DNA from: Pseudomonadales bacterium
Lineage (GTDB): Bacteria > Pseudomonadota > Gammaproteobacteria > Pseudomonadales > Azotimanducaceae
DNA: 64,000 nt
Assembly (NCBI GenBank): GCA_041395945.1
Contig: JAWKZN010000003.1
Span: 388,647 to 452,646, forward strand
Direction of reading: 5' to 3'
Shown piece by piece: positions 36,251 to 44,076 of the stretch (positions are counted from its first letter, which is position 1; every line of letters begins with the position of its first letter). The position numbers and the translations under genes are program-made. Below the pieces are notes generated by a model that ran no database searches, had not been told where the DNA came from, and saw nothing but the letters and a program-made list of their open reading frames with translations.

Positions 36251-36312
36251 AGGCTACTGTGAGAGTAGAAAATCGTGACGTCTAGGTTCACAGTTGAAGT
36301 ACAACGGCTGAC

Positions 36313-36408
36313 GCCTAACCAGGAGATGAAGCGGACGCTTGACCGCGGCCTCCTTTCGCTACCGCTCCAGTCGGCCGCCCTCAAGCGCCGCTTATCTCGG
36401 CGTTAGGC
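36313..36408 (+). repeat. attC 5, class A1, 96 bp
   Basis: R'' GCCTAAC, R' GTTAGGC; pre-attC element at 36277-36312. Cassette 5 starts with TTAGAC but ends with GCCTAAC, one of three cassettes whose ends do not match. Confidence 0.92.
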
Positions 36409-36414
36409 GTCTGC

Positions 36415-36816
36415 GTGCGAACCGCTTTCGCGACTGCACTATTCGTTCTGCTGGCCTTCGACGTTGGAGCAATTGAACCACGACACTGTGAGATCGCCTT
36501 GGAGGAACGAAACGCGACAGAATCCGAGTACGAGATTGAGTACGTTGTGGAGGGAGCTGAGCTTGGATTGATTCTTAGAGTTTCGAATTCTCTAGACTCA
36601 GTCCCCCTCAGCTCTGTTCTCCTGACTAGAACGGTAAAGGACCAGATGGTGTTAGCAGTGCCGTTGTCACATCGGCAGATAGATGAAGAGAGTAGCGAAG
36701 TCAACGTTCTAATAGTAAACAGTGACGATCTGCCGTCCTATCGATTCAATGTAGGCTATGTCGAAAGGTGCCGGCGGATTCACCTTTCAATCGAGGCTTC
36801 AGACCATGATGCTTAG
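36415..36816 (+). CDS. Cassette 6: exported hypothetical protein
   Basis: A 133-residue protein with a signal peptide (RTAFATALFVLLAFDVGA) and a small beta-rich domain with two Cys (PRHCEIAL; VERCRRIH) that could pair. The start is GTG 36415, six bases after the R' box. Ends DHDA-TAG. No family is recognised. Confidence 0.6.
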   Translation: MRTAFATALFVLLAFDVGAIEPRHCEIALEERNATESEYEIEYVVEGAELGLILRVSNSLDSVPLSSVLLTRTVKDQMVLAVPLSHRQIDEESSEVNVLIVNSDDLPSYRFNVGYVERCRRIHLSIEASDHDA

Positions 36817-36843
36817 ATTTGTCTCTGTAGCACGACGACCGAC

Positions 36844-36942
36844 GCCTAACAAGACGATGAAGCGGACAGGCTTACCTGTCATTTCTTTTGCTTGCGCAAA
36901 AAAATCGCCAGGCAGCGCCTGCCGCTTATCGCGGCGTTAGGC
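36844..36942 (+). repeat. attC 6, class B, 99 bp
   Basis: R'' GCCTAAC, R' GTTAGGC; central TTTTGCTTGCGCAAAA. Confidence 0.93.
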
Positions 36943-36978
36943 GTCACTAGAAAGGCGTGATCCAAGTGGACAGTTGGC

Positions 36979-37455
36979 GTGAATAGACTTAATCAGTGGC
37001 TAACGCTCCTCGCCAACTTTGGCGTACTGGTCGGAATTGGATTTCTGGCGATCGAGATCCGACAGAACACCGACATGATGAAAGCCCAGATCCGTGATTC
37101 GATGTCTGAAAAACAGATGCTTGGCTCTGAGTGGATGGGTACAAACGAATACGCGGCGGATATCTACGTGAGGGGAGTCGCAGGCTTGCTAGAACCAGGA
37201 ACTAAAGAGTACGCATCCTTTTCGTTTCTCTTAGCTGGCATATGGAGAGAATGGGAGAATTCTCACTATCAATACGAAAGAGGACTCTACGAATCCAGTG
37301 AGTTTGAACCCCGGATAGGTCGATGGAGGTACAACATGCGCTCAGTTGCTGTTCGTGAACTATGGATACAAACGAAGGGGACCTATTCACCAGCGTTTAG
37401 AGAGCGATTGGACGAAATTGTAAGAATGATCGAAGAAGAGGAGACAGATACGTGA
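36979..37455 (+). CDS. Cassette 7: N-terminally anchored hypothetical protein
   Basis: A 158-residue protein from GTG 36979. One N-terminal helix (LLANFGVLVGIGFLAIEIRQN) is followed by a soluble helical domain rich in Trp and Arg (GIWREWENSHYQYERG). The LAIEIRQN phrase after the helix is also found in cassette 17 (LALQIRQN), so the two belong to one family common in marine bacteria. Function unknown. The stop TGA is directly before attC. Confidence 0.65.
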   Translation: MNRLNQWLTLLANFGVLVGIGFLAIEIRQNTDMMKAQIRDSMSEKQMLGSEWMGTNEYAADIYVRGVAGLLEPGTKEYASFSFLLAGIWREWENSHYQYERGLYESSEFEPRIGRWRYNMRSVAVRELWIQTKGTYSPAFRERLDEIVRMIEEEETDT

Positions 37456-37456
37456 C

Positions 37457-37552
37457 GCCTAACAAGGCAATGAAGTGGACGCTTGACCGCGACCTCCTTT
37501 CGCTGCCGCTCCAGTCGGCCGCCCTCAAGCGCCGCTTATCGCGGCGTTAGGC
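37457..37552 (+). repeat. attC 7, class A1, 96 bp
   Basis: R'' GCCTAAC, R' GTTAGGC. Confidence 0.93.
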
Positions 37553-37597
37553 GTCATCGCGAAGTCCCTAGAAAAACTCGCCCCTATCGGAGCAAAC

Positions 37598-37993
37598 TTG
37601 GCGCATTACATAGACGGATTCGTTTTACCCATTTCTCGCCGCAGCCTCGACGAATATAGACGTCTTGTTGAGCCGACTGGGGAGATTTGGAGGGAACACG
37701 GCGCCCTTGATTACAGGGAATATGTCAGCGAGAGTTCGATGCTTGAGGGGACGCGCTCGTTCACCGAGTTATCAGGCGCAACCGGGGATGAGGTAGTGAT
37801 TTTCGGATGGGTGGAGTTTGAATCTCGCGAAGCTCGTGATCGGATAAACGCAAAGGTCGCGGCTGATCCTAGAATGACGGAATTGATTGAATCATCTAGT
37901 TCAGGGTTTGATGCAAAACGGATGGCGTATGGTGGTTTCCGGGAATTTGTTTTGTCATCTGTCGACGCTCGACGAGGGTCAGGTGACGAGTGA
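37598..37993 (+). CDS. Cassette 8: DUF1428 protein (YbaA-like)
   Basis: A 131-residue protein. HYIDGFVLPISRRSLDEYR at the N-terminus and DEVVIFGWVEFESREARD, then AKRMAYGGFREFV, match the alpha/beta-barrel DUF1428 family. The start appears to be TTG 37598, giving M-A-H-Y; family members begin close to YVDGFV. The biochemical role of the family is unknown. Class A1 attC upstream, class B downstream. Confidence 0.82.
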   Translation: MAHYIDGFVLPISRRSLDEYRRLVEPTGEIWREHGALDYREYVSESSMLEGTRSFTELSGATGDEVVIFGWVEFESREARDRINAKVAADPRMTELIESSSSGFDAKRMAYGGFREFVLSSVDARRGSGDE

Positions 37994-37994
37994 C

Positions 37995-38093
37995 GCCTAA
38001 CAAATCGATGAAGCGGACCTCCCTAACTGTCACTTTCTTTGCATTCGCAAAGAAAGCGCCAGCGGCGGTCGGCCGCTTATCGTGGCGTTAGGC
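37995..38093 (+). repeat. attC 8, class B, 99 bp
   Basis: R'' GCCTAAC, R' GTTAGGC. Confidence 0.92.
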
Positions 38094-38518
38094 GTCAGCG
38101 CCGACAAATCTATTCGAAGGTGTCCTGCTCTCCGACCGTTGGTAGATGATCCTTTCCTAGCCGATATGTTCTCATGCTTTGCGGTCGCTCTAAGAAACTT
38201 CCTGGAGATAGCCGCAAGTTGCTGCTATTCCCGGCTAAGATTCTGCGAGATTCCCAGATCGGATAGATCTAGAGTTGTTGTTCTGGCTCCCCCGCCGATC
38301 TCGTTCCTAGATTCTGTCCAGCTACCTGATCGATGGAGTTCGCGTAGTTGAGTTCAGAATCGCTCTCAGGGGAGCTGGTAGGTTTCCTGGGTCCAGATCG
38401 GGAAGAGTGCAATCGTTCCTGGATAGGAAACCACCCTTGCTCATTTCGACTTGCTGGCGCTATGGTCGGGCTGCAAGGATATTGAGGATCGGGCCATCAA
38501 TAGATCTGAGAGGCTGCC
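38094..38518 (+). other. Cassette 9: no convincing gene
   Basis: 425 bases without a supportable reading frame. The longest frame (38082-38351) starts inside the attC and is Ser/Arg-rich with no ribosome site. It could hold a small RNA, a promoter for downstream cassettes or a decayed gene. Ends with class B attC. Confidence 0.55.
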
Positions 38519-38617
38519 GCCTAACAAGCTGATGAAGCGGACAGGCTTACCCGTCATTTCTTTTGCTTGCGCAAAAGAATCGCCGGGCGGCGCCCGCCGC
38601 TTATCAGGGCGTTAGAC
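38519..38617 (+). repeat. attC 9, class B, 99 bp
   Basis: R'' GCCTAAC, R' GTTAGAC. The internal arms GGCGGCGCCCGCCGC are unusually GC-rich. Confidence 0.92.
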
Positions 38618-38628
38618 GTCAGAAGAAA

Positions 38629-38877
38629 ATGAGCCCAACCATTTTTCGAGAACGCGGCTACCGATTCTTCTTCTTTTCATTGGAAGAATCGAGAATGCAC
38701 GTTCATATTCGGTCCCAGGATGGCGAAGCGAAGTATTGGCTTGAACCAGATATAGAATTGGCGAAGAATCACCGTCTGTCCAAGATACAGCTTCGTCAGA
38801 TCGAAGCGATAGTCGAGGCCCATAAAGATGAGCTTGTCGCAGCCTGGCAAAAGTACTTCAGAGATAGCGGTCACTGA
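38629..38877 (+). CDS. Cassette 10a: DUF4160 protein, putative toxin partner
   Basis: An 82-residue protein with MSPTIFRERGYRFFFFS, MHVHIRSQDGEAKYWLEP and LSKIQLRQIEAIVEAH, the full DUF4160 pattern. DUF4160 genes are usually followed by DUF2442, and the pair is thought to be toxin-antitoxin-like. It overlaps the next gene by 50 bases. A degraded relative is in cassette 25. Confidence 0.85.
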   Translation: MSPTIFRERGYRFFFFSLEESRMHVHIRSQDGEAKYWLEPDIELAKNHRLSKIQLRQIEAIVEAHKDELVAAWQKYFRDSGH

Positions 38878-39097
38878 CATATCCCCCGATGGGCTATGGG
38901 TTCTGATTGCAGATGAAGAGCACTTTCTCCCGTTTACCAAGTTTCCCTGGTTCAAGAAAGGCACCGTCGAGCAAATACTCAATGTCATCACTGAGCGACC
39001 AGGTGCATATCACTGGCCTGACCTTGATGTAGATCTCGGGATTGATTCGATTCGAAACCCTGAGAAGTATCCCAACGTCGCAAAGACCGACGTCTAA
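38828..39097 (+). CDS. Cassette 10b: DUF2442 protein, putative antitoxin partner
   Basis: An 89-residue protein with the DUF2442 signature VTDISPDGLWVLIADEEHFLPF and the C-terminal YHWPDLDVDLGIDSIRNPEKYP. ATG 38828 lies within the DUF4160 gene, so the two are translationally linked. The stop codon TAA is supplied by the R'' box of attC 10. The function is inferred from pairing only. Confidence 0.84.
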   Translation: MSLSQPGKSTSEIAVTDISPDGLWVLIADEEHFLPFTKFPWFKKGTVEQILNVITERPGAYHWPDLDVDLGIDSIRNPEKYPNVAKTDV

Positions 39098-39187
39098 CCA
39101 GGCAATGAAGCGGACGCTTGACCGCGACCTCCTTTCGCTACCGCTCCAGTCGGCCGCCCTCAAGCGCCGCTTATTGCGGCGTTAGAC
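39092..39187 (+). repeat. attC 10, class A1, 96 bp
   Basis: R'' GTCTAAC, R' GTTAGAC; contains the stop of the DUF2442 gene. Confidence 0.93.
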
Positions 39188-39190
39188 GTC

Positions 39191-39559
39191 ATGGATACCC
39201 GCAAGCGATTGCTAGTGTCTGCCACGACAGCGTTGTTTCTGGTTGGAGTAGTTTTCGCCACGATCGTGATTAGGCCTTCAGCAAGCGAATTCTATATTTT
39301 CGAAACAAGGTATATGCGGAGTACATGGCCGGGTGATCGGGATCGCTATGTGATCTGGCCCGGGCCCATCGATTGTTACGATTTCGAGTTTAGTCTAACA
39401 ACCATCAAGTGCATTGGTCCCGATCGACCAGTTCTGGAGTGGACATTCGATGGGCAAATCACCAGAGAAATCCATGAGCAGTGGCACTGGTTTCCGGGAG
39501 TCGAGATGCTGTCATACTCAATACTTGGTGATACGGTGAGGTATGGACCTGGAGCGTAA
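39191..39559 (+). CDS. Cassette 11: membrane-anchored or exported hypothetical protein
   Basis: A 122-residue protein: N-terminal hydrophobic stretch (LLVSATTALFLVGVVFATIVI) then an aromatic-rich extracytoplasmic domain with two Cys (IDCYDFEF and IKCIGP) likely to pair. ATG 39191 is three bases after the R' box with no clear ribosome site. No family is recognised. Confidence 0.6.
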   Translation: MDTRKRLLVSATTALFLVGVVFATIVIRPSASEFYIFETRYMRSTWPGDRDRYVIWPGPIDCYDFEFSLTTIKCIGPDRPVLEWTFDGQITREIHEQWHWFPGVEMLSYSILGDTVRYGPGA

Positions 39560-39586
39560 GTACCCATTCGATGTGCAACGACTGAC

Positions 39587-39682
39587 GTCTAACCAGGAGC
39601 TGAAGCGAACGCTTGACTGCAACCTCCTTTCGCTGCCGCTCCAGTCGGCTGCCGTCAAGCGTCGCTTAGCTCGGCGTTAGGC
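39587..39682 (+). repeat. attC 11, class A2, 96 bp
   Basis: R'' GTCTAAC, R' GTTAGGC; weak pre-attC element (CATTCGATGTGCAACGACTG) directly before it. Confidence 0.93.
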
Positions 39683-39688
39683 GTCAAC

Positions 39689-40129
39689 ATGGAAACTCGC
39701 CAATTATTAGAGATTTCGAAAGAAGTTCTTTCCTTGGCCGAAATTGCGAAGGCTGAAGGTCACAATAACATCCAAACCCTGGTGGCTGAGTTCAGATCCG
39801 GAAAAAATCGATTCCTCAAAGAAGGTGAGGTGCTGCTCGGTGCGTTTGTAGATGACGAACTAGTGGGAATTGGTGGACTAAACGTTGATCCGTACGAAAC
39901 TGAGGACATCGTAGCTCGTGTTCGACGACTATACGTTTTACCGGATTTTAGAAGGAGAGGAATAGCAACACGCCTTATGAGACAGATCGAGCGAAAGGCG
40001 GCCCAGCATTTTCGAAGAATTCAGCTCTATACAAATTCTGGTTCTGCGAGCCAGTTCTATTCTCGGCTTGGCTATTCAAAGGTGAGTGACAGACGCAAGG
40101 TGTCCCATGAAAAGCGACTTGACGCCTAA
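39689..40129 (+). CDS. Cassette 12: GNAT acetyltransferase
   Basis: A 146-residue GNAT with VRRLYVLPDFRRRGIATRLM (motif A) and ASQFYSRLGYSKV (motif B). The central LGAFVDDELVGIGGLNVDP strand pair is typical. The last residue is Ala and the stop TAA both come from the R'' box (GCC-TAA), so the attC end is part of the gene. Substrate unknown. Confidence 0.86.
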   Translation: METRQLLEISKEVLSLAEIAKAEGHNNIQTLVAEFRSGKNRFLKEGEVLLGAFVDDELVGIGGLNVDPYETEDIVARVRRLYVLPDFRRRGIATRLMRQIERKAAQHFRRIQLYTNSGSASQFYSRLGYSKVSDRRKVSHEKRLDA

Positions 40130-40219
40130 CCAGGAGATGAATCGGACGCTTGACCGCGACCTCCTTTCGCTGCCGCTCCAGTCGGCTGCCGTCAAGCGTC
40201 GCTTAGCTCGGCGTTAGAC
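40124..40219 (+). repeat. attC 12, hybrid A1/A2, 96 bp
   Basis: The first half is A1 (CGGACGCTTGACCGCGACC), the second half A2 (GTCAAGCGTCGCTTAGCTC). R'' GCCTAAC, R' GTTAGAC. Confidence 0.92.
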
Positions 40220-40232
40220 GTCAGAGTCACTC

Positions 40233-40511
40233 ATGACTGAATTTGAATGGGACCCAGCCAAGGAGATGCAGAACATCCGGAAGCACGATGTCTCATTCCA
40301 TGAGGCGCAATCCGCTTTTGCTGATTCCCTGTCTATGACGATACCTGACCCTGACAACTCTGATGGAGAGCGACGATTCGTCCTGCTGGGTATGACCTCC
40401 GAGGGTCGACTGGTCGTAGTTCCTTACACAGAGCGCGGTGATAGAATCCGAATCATCAGCGCAAGGCTCGCAACCAGGCGAGAGATTCTTCAATACGAAT
40501 CAAAGACATAG
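40233..40511 (+). CDS. brnT: Cassette 13a: BrnT-family toxin
   Basis: A 92-residue RelE-fold ribonuclease-type toxin: FEWDPAKEMQNIRKHDVSF at the N-terminus and RFVLLGMTSEGRLVVVPYTE, RIRIISARLATRREI at the C-terminus, the complete BrnT pattern. The predicted activity is mRNA cleavage, neutralised by the partner two bases downstream. Such modules can stabilise long cassette arrays. A frameshifted relative is in cassette 31. Confidence 0.88.
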   Translation: MTEFEWDPAKEMQNIRKHDVSFHEAQSAFADSLSMTIPDPDNSDGERRFVLLGMTSEGRLVVVPYTERGDRIRIISARLATRREILQYESKT

Positions 40512-40513
40512 CT

Positions 40514-40684
40514 ATGAGAGACGAATACGATTTCAGTAAAGGCGTTCGAGGTAAGTATGCCAAGAAGTACCGTGAAGGCACGAACGTAGTATTGCTAGAT
40601 CCTGAACTCCGAAAATCCTTTCCGGATGACAAGGCCGTGAATGACGCTCTCAGGGAATTCCTTAAGCAGAAGAAGCAGGCATAG
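40514..40684 (+). CDS. Cassette 13b: short BrnA-like antitoxin
   Basis: A 56-residue protein (MRDEYDFSKGVRGKYAKKYR...) that begins two bases after brnT. GVRGKYAKKYREGTNVVLL and the C-terminal helix VNDALREFLKQKK resemble ribbon-helix-helix antitoxins. It lacks the longer N-terminal region of classical BrnA, so the exact antitoxin family is uncertain; the operon position is the main evidence. Confidence 0.78.
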   Translation: MRDEYDFSKGVRGKYAKKYREGTNVVLLDPELRKSFPDDKAVNDALREFLKQKKQA

Positions 40685-40696
40685 GTTCGAACTGAC

Positions 40697-40792
40697 GTCT
40701 AACCAGGAGCTGAAGCGAACGCTTGACTGCAACCTCCTTTCGCTGCCGCTCCAGTCGGCTGCCGTCAAGCGTCGCTTAGCTCGGCGTTAGAC
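40697..40792 (+). repeat. attC 13, class A2, 96 bp
   Basis: R'' GTCTAAC, R' GTTAGAC. Confidence 0.93.
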
Positions 40793-40805
40793 GTCAAGGT
40801 AGGCC

Positions 40806-41288
40806 ATGGTCAGCGACACAAAACAGATAGAAACAGCGCTTTCAGTAGCCGTGCTGCGGCTGCTGAAGTGGTTCAACCATCTGGAGTTAAACCTTGGGCT
40901 CTCGCTTTCGTTCCTAATCAATGAGGCCGCACCGAAAGAGTCGTATGGCGCGATATCGAACATGTCCCTGGAAAAGAAGCTCGATAAATTCATCAAACTT
41001 GTGGAGGCTGATGAACGGCTGAACACGGAACGTGTGGATCTGCAGGAGTGGGTCGATCGCACGAACCGTGCACGCTTCGTTAGGAATTCATTCGTTCATG
41101 GCTCTTGGGAGATACTACCTTTGCGCAATAACGAACCCATCAGCCTAAGACTCCCTCCGTGGATTTCTGAAGATAAGAGCGAATACAGTAGGCGAGGATT
41201 AACAATTCAAAATGTCGAGCAAGCCGCCGATGAAATGGGGCAAGTCTTTGGCCAGTTCATGCATATCAGAAAGCTGCTTGGAGTGTGA
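40806..41288 (+). CDS. Cassette 14: helical protein with an RxxxxH motif, possibly HEPN
   Basis: A 160-residue, all-helical protein. ARFVRNSFVHGSWE contains R-N-S-F-V-H, the RX4-6H arrangement of HEPN ribonuclease domains, at the position expected for the third helix. The preceding LNLGLSLSFLINEAAP and LDKFIKL segments fit a helical bundle. HEPN proteins act in toxin and defence systems, but the family match is by motif only. No partner gene is in the cassette. Confidence 0.55.
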   Translation: MVSDTKQIETALSVAVLRLLKWFNHLELNLGLSLSFLINEAAPKESYGAISNMSLEKKLDKFIKLVEADERLNTERVDLQEWVDRTNRARFVRNSFVHGSWEILPLRNNEPISLRLPPWISEDKSEYSRRGLTIQNVEQAADEMGQVFGQFMHIRKLLGV

Positions 41289-41359
41289 AACTGAAGTGCA
41301 GATCTGGACCCCAATAGGAATGTGCCGCTTACGTTCGCGTCGGAGGTACAACAGTTGAC

Positions 41360-41455
41360 GTCTAACCAAAAGATGAAGCGAACGCTTGACTGCGACCTCC
41401 TTTCGCTGCCGCTCCAGTCGGCCGCCGTCAAGCGTCGCTTATCTAGGCGTTAGAC
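41360..41455 (+). repeat. attC 14, hybrid A1/A2, 96 bp
   Basis: R'' GTCTAAC, R' GTTAGAC; the last arm reads TTATCTAGGCG rather than TTATCTCGGCG. Confidence 0.91.
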
Positions 41456-41459
41456 GTCA

Positions 41460-42005
41460 GTGGTGAATCACCGAATACACGTTTTTGGTGCCTCGGGATC
41501 GGGCACAACATCTCTAGGTAGTGAACTCGCGCGCCGAATAGATGGCCTTCACCTCGACACTGATTCTTACTACTGGATGGATACTGATCCGCCCTTCGTT
41601 GAGAAAAGAAAATCTATCGAGCGAGTCGAAATGATTGAGCAAGACGTGTGCGGCGTTGAGCGCTGGGTACTTTCGGGATCTCTCTGCAGTTGGGGTGATC
41701 CTCTATTGGACCGGTTTACGCTTGCGATCTTTCTGTTCATCGATCCCAGCATTCGAATGGAACGGCTTCGCCTAAGGGAAATCGAGCGGTACGGCGCCCG
41801 AATCGAGCCCGGAGGAGACATGTACCATCAACACCTAGAATTTATGGAATGGGCCCTCAGCTACGATACCGCTGCAGCCCCGATTCGCAGCATGGATCTG
41901 CATACAAACTGGATAAAACGCCTTCATTGCCCGGTCGTAAAGCTGAATTCAGTGAAACCGATAGAGGAATTGTGTGGTGAGATTCTTGATCCAGCTGACG
42001 CCTAA
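41460..42005 (+). CDS. Cassette 15: P-loop kinase-like protein without the Walker A lysine
   Basis: A 181-residue adenylate-kinase-like NTPase. HVFGASGSGTTSLGSELA gives the P-loop, but Thr16 stands where the catalytic Lys normally is; related GSGTT proteins exist, so this may be a family trait. LHLDTDSYYW is the usual acidic second strand and RLRLREIERYG the Arg-rich lid. The start is GTG 41460. The final Ala and TAA stop come from the R'' box. Substrate unknown. Confidence 0.78.
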   Translation: MVNHRIHVFGASGSGTTSLGSELARRIDGLHLDTDSYYWMDTDPPFVEKRKSIERVEMIEQDVCGVERWVLSGSLCSWGDPLLDRFTLAIFLFIDPSIRMERLRLREIERYGARIEPGGDMYHQHLEFMEWALSYDTAAAPIRSMDLHTNWIKRLHCPVVKLNSVKPIEELCGEILDPADA

Positions 42006-42095
42006 CCAGGAGCTGAAGCGAACGCTTGACTGCAACCTCCTTTCGCTGCCGCTCCAGTCGGCTGCCGTCAAGCGTCGCTTAGCTCGGCGTTAGAC
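42000..42095 (+). repeat. attC 15, class A2, 96 bp
   Basis: R'' GCCTAAC, R' GTTAGAC. Cassette 15 begins TTAGAC but ends GCCTAAC, a mismatch. Confidence 0.92.
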
Positions 42096-42192
42096 GTCAT
42101 GGAATCTACTTTCAATAATGTTTGCTTTTTTGCCCTAAACGTTTGTTCTTGCGCCACTGGTTTAATTCAGCGGCTGACCATGCTTTGATCGA

Positions 42193-42633
42193 ATGATGTA
42201 CAAGGTCTTGTGTGTTTGTGTTGGCAATATTAGCCGTAGCCCGATGATGCAGGCAGTGCTTCAGCAGCGACTTGGCGCTGCGTTCGTTGTCGAAAGTGCC
42301 GGTTTGACTAAGGAGTTAGCAGGTCGCCCAGCCAATTTTCGCTCAGTTGCGTGTATGAAGGAGCGCGGGGTCGATTTGAGTGGTCATATCAGTCGCTGGA
42401 TCGGAGGCCTTGATGATCTCGATCAATACCGGTGGATAGTTTGTGTGGGCGTTGATGAGGCCGACAAGGTACGTGCCGTCCTGAACGGAGGCAGTGCGAG
42501 CGTGATTGTTGCGAATGAAAGAAATGGCGGCATTCCTGACCCCTATGAACTTGGGATGGTTGGCTATCGAAACTGCCTGGCTCTGCTGGACGAGGTGATG
42601 CCGCAGGTTGCACAACGCATCAGAGAAGCCTAG
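42193..42633 (+). CDS. Cassette 16: low-molecular-weight protein-tyrosine phosphatase
   Basis: A 146-residue LMW-PTP. VCVGNISRSPMMQAVLQ is the catalytic P-loop (C9-x5-R15-S), with Ser replacing the second Cys of the usual NICRSP. The general-acid loop is GIPDPYELG. Relatives act on tyrosine kinases or as arsenate reductases; the DPYE loop favours the phosphatase. ATG 42193 or 42196. About 97 bases precede it in the cassette, more than usual, and may hold its own promoter. Confidence 0.87.
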   Translation: MMYKVLCVCVGNISRSPMMQAVLQQRLGAAFVVESAGLTKELAGRPANFRSVACMKERGVDLSGHISRWIGGLDDLDQYRWIVCVGVDEADKVRAVLNGGSASVIVANERNGGIPDPYELGMVGYRNCLALLDEVMPQVAQRIREA

Positions 42634-42692
42634 TCAACGTTCCTAAACGACCGGAGTTGGCCGATCACGGACAGATGGAGATTGAGAATGAC

Positions 42693-42788
42693 GTCTAACC
42701 AGGAGCTGAAGCGAACGCTTGACTGCAACCTCCTTTCGCTGCCGCTCCAGTCGGCTGCCGTCAAGCGTCGCTTAGCTCGGCGTTAGGC
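42693..42788 (+). repeat. attC 16, class A2, 96 bp
   Basis: R'' GTCTAAC, R' GTTAGGC. Confidence 0.93.
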
Positions 42789-42805
42789 GTCGCTAGGATT
42801 TCAAC

Positions 42806-43288
42806 GTGAATTGGGATGCCATAGGAGCAGTAGGGGAAATTGTCGGTGCCATTGCTGTCCTTCTAACCCTAGGGTACTTGGCACTTCAGATCCGTCAGAA
42901 CAATAAAAGTATTCGCTCCAGCATTTATACTTCATGGGTAGATATAGGTTCTTTGGTTCACACCCTACGGGCGGAGTATCCGGAGGTATTTGAGAAAGCG
43001 ATTTCACCCGGGAGAGAGCCCGAGCTATTAACCAAGCAGGAAGCACAGATTGCTGAGTCGATTTGCGCACACATGTTCAATCTTTTCGAGGCGCACTATC
43101 TTCACTACGTAAACGGTACGATAGATGAGCATGTGTTTGATTCAAAAAGAAGGAACATGCGTTGGCGTATGGAATCGCCTTTCGTTCGCCAGACATGGTT
43201 CAAAATAGCTGAACATGTATACGATCATCGTTTCATCGATTTCGTCAATCGTGAAGTTTTAGGCAGTGAAGATTCAGAATCTGGATAG
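42806..43288 (+). CDS. Cassette 17: N-terminally anchored hypothetical protein
   Basis: A 160-residue protein from GTG 42806 with an N-terminal helix (IGAVGEIVGAIAVLLTLGYLALQIRQN), then a soluble helical domain ending in RRNMRWRMESPFVRQTWFKI. Same family as cassette 7, sharing the helix-plus-IRQN N-terminus and an aromatic C-terminal region. Function unknown. Confidence 0.66.
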   Translation: MNWDAIGAVGEIVGAIAVLLTLGYLALQIRQNNKSIRSSIYTSWVDIGSLVHTLRAEYPEVFEKAISPGREPELLTKQEAQIAESICAHMFNLFEAHYLHYVNGTIDEHVFDSKRRNMRWRMESPFVRQTWFKIAEHVYDHRFIDFVNREVLGSEDSESG

Positions 43289-43322
43289 CTGTCCAGTTTG
43301 TGGAGAGAAAGATGAGTGCAAC

Positions 43323-43421
43323 GCCTAACCAGGCGATGAAGCGGACCTCCCTACCCGTCACTTCTTTTGCTTACGCAAAAGAATCGCCGGCCACGGTCGG
43401 CCGCTTATCGCGGCGTTAGGC
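43323..43421 (+). repeat. attC 17, class B, 99 bp
   Basis: R'' GCCTAAC, R' GTTAGGC. Confidence 0.93.
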
Positions 43422-43452
43422 GCCGCTATGAATTTGATCATCCGGACAGCAG

Positions 43453-44076
43453 ATGCATAGCGTGATTGACGTCAATAGCCGCGCTTACCGAGATGGTGAA
43501 CTGGCGCATGCGAACGAGATTGAACAATCTAGCAACCCTTACAGAAATTCGGACGAGCGCCTAGCCAAGGAGTGGGATGCTGGTTGGTTGGTACACGCTA
43601 GAGCACACCAGAATCTCCACGGCTACGGCAGTAAAACCGATGCTCTAACTAATGTGTCGTGGCGGGCGGACACCGATAGTCGTGCCTATAGGGACGGCCA
43701 GCTGGCGCATGCCAATGAACTGGACCGTTCTGAAAATCCCTTCCGAGATTCCGATGAGGAGATGTCGAGACAATGGAATGCTGGGTGGGATGCCCATAGA
43801 AAAGTACGAGAGCAGCGGAACCGCGCGATTGGACAAGAATCACTAGATACGAATCCTCTGTGGCATGCGGTTCTGTTTGTAGGGCTCGTAGCGATTTTCT
43901 TTCCGTGGTCGCTGCTTCTGCTACTGCTTGTATTTGGTTGGGATGGTACCGTTCAGCTCCTTCGTCAGTTTGTTGTAATGACGCTTGGGATAGCCTTATG
44001 GGTATTCTGGATTTTGCTTGCCATTGTTGTATCTATTGTTGTACTCAGTGCAGTTATTGCTCTCGGTGGCGCCTAA
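43453..44076 (+). CDS. Cassette 18: tandem RMF-like domains fused to a membrane region
   Basis: A 207-residue protein with two copies of a 42-residue domain (about 9-50 and 76-117): SRAYRDGELAHANE...NPYR.SDERL..EWDAGW..H. The AYRDG..AH / NP(Y/F)R.SDE / W.AGW pattern resembles ribosome modulation factor and its small relatives. Residues about 136-205 form two to three membrane helices. An RMF-like pair tethered to the membrane is unusual; any ribosome link is inference. The last codon GCC and the TAA stop belong to R''. Confidence 0.72.
   Translation: MHSVIDVNSRAYRDGELAHANEIEQSSNPYRNSDERLAKEWDAGWLVHARAHQNLHGYGSKTDALTNVSWRADTDSRAYRDGQLAHANELDRSENPFRDSDEEMSRQWNAGWDAHRKVREQRNRAIGQESLDTNPLWHAVLFVGLVAIFFPWSLLLLLLVFGWDGTVQLLRQFVVMTLGIALWVFWILLAIVVSIVVLSAVIALGGA

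Noticed and set aside
35710..36384. 224-residue minus-strand frame running across attC 5 and cassette 5
   Set aside because: It begins in attC sequence, as do many short minus frames with the same first residues (MRAADWSGSERR); it is a product of the repeat.
38082..38351. 89-residue frame in cassette 9
   Set aside because: Starts inside attC 8, has no ribosome site and an unnatural Ser/Arg-rich composition.
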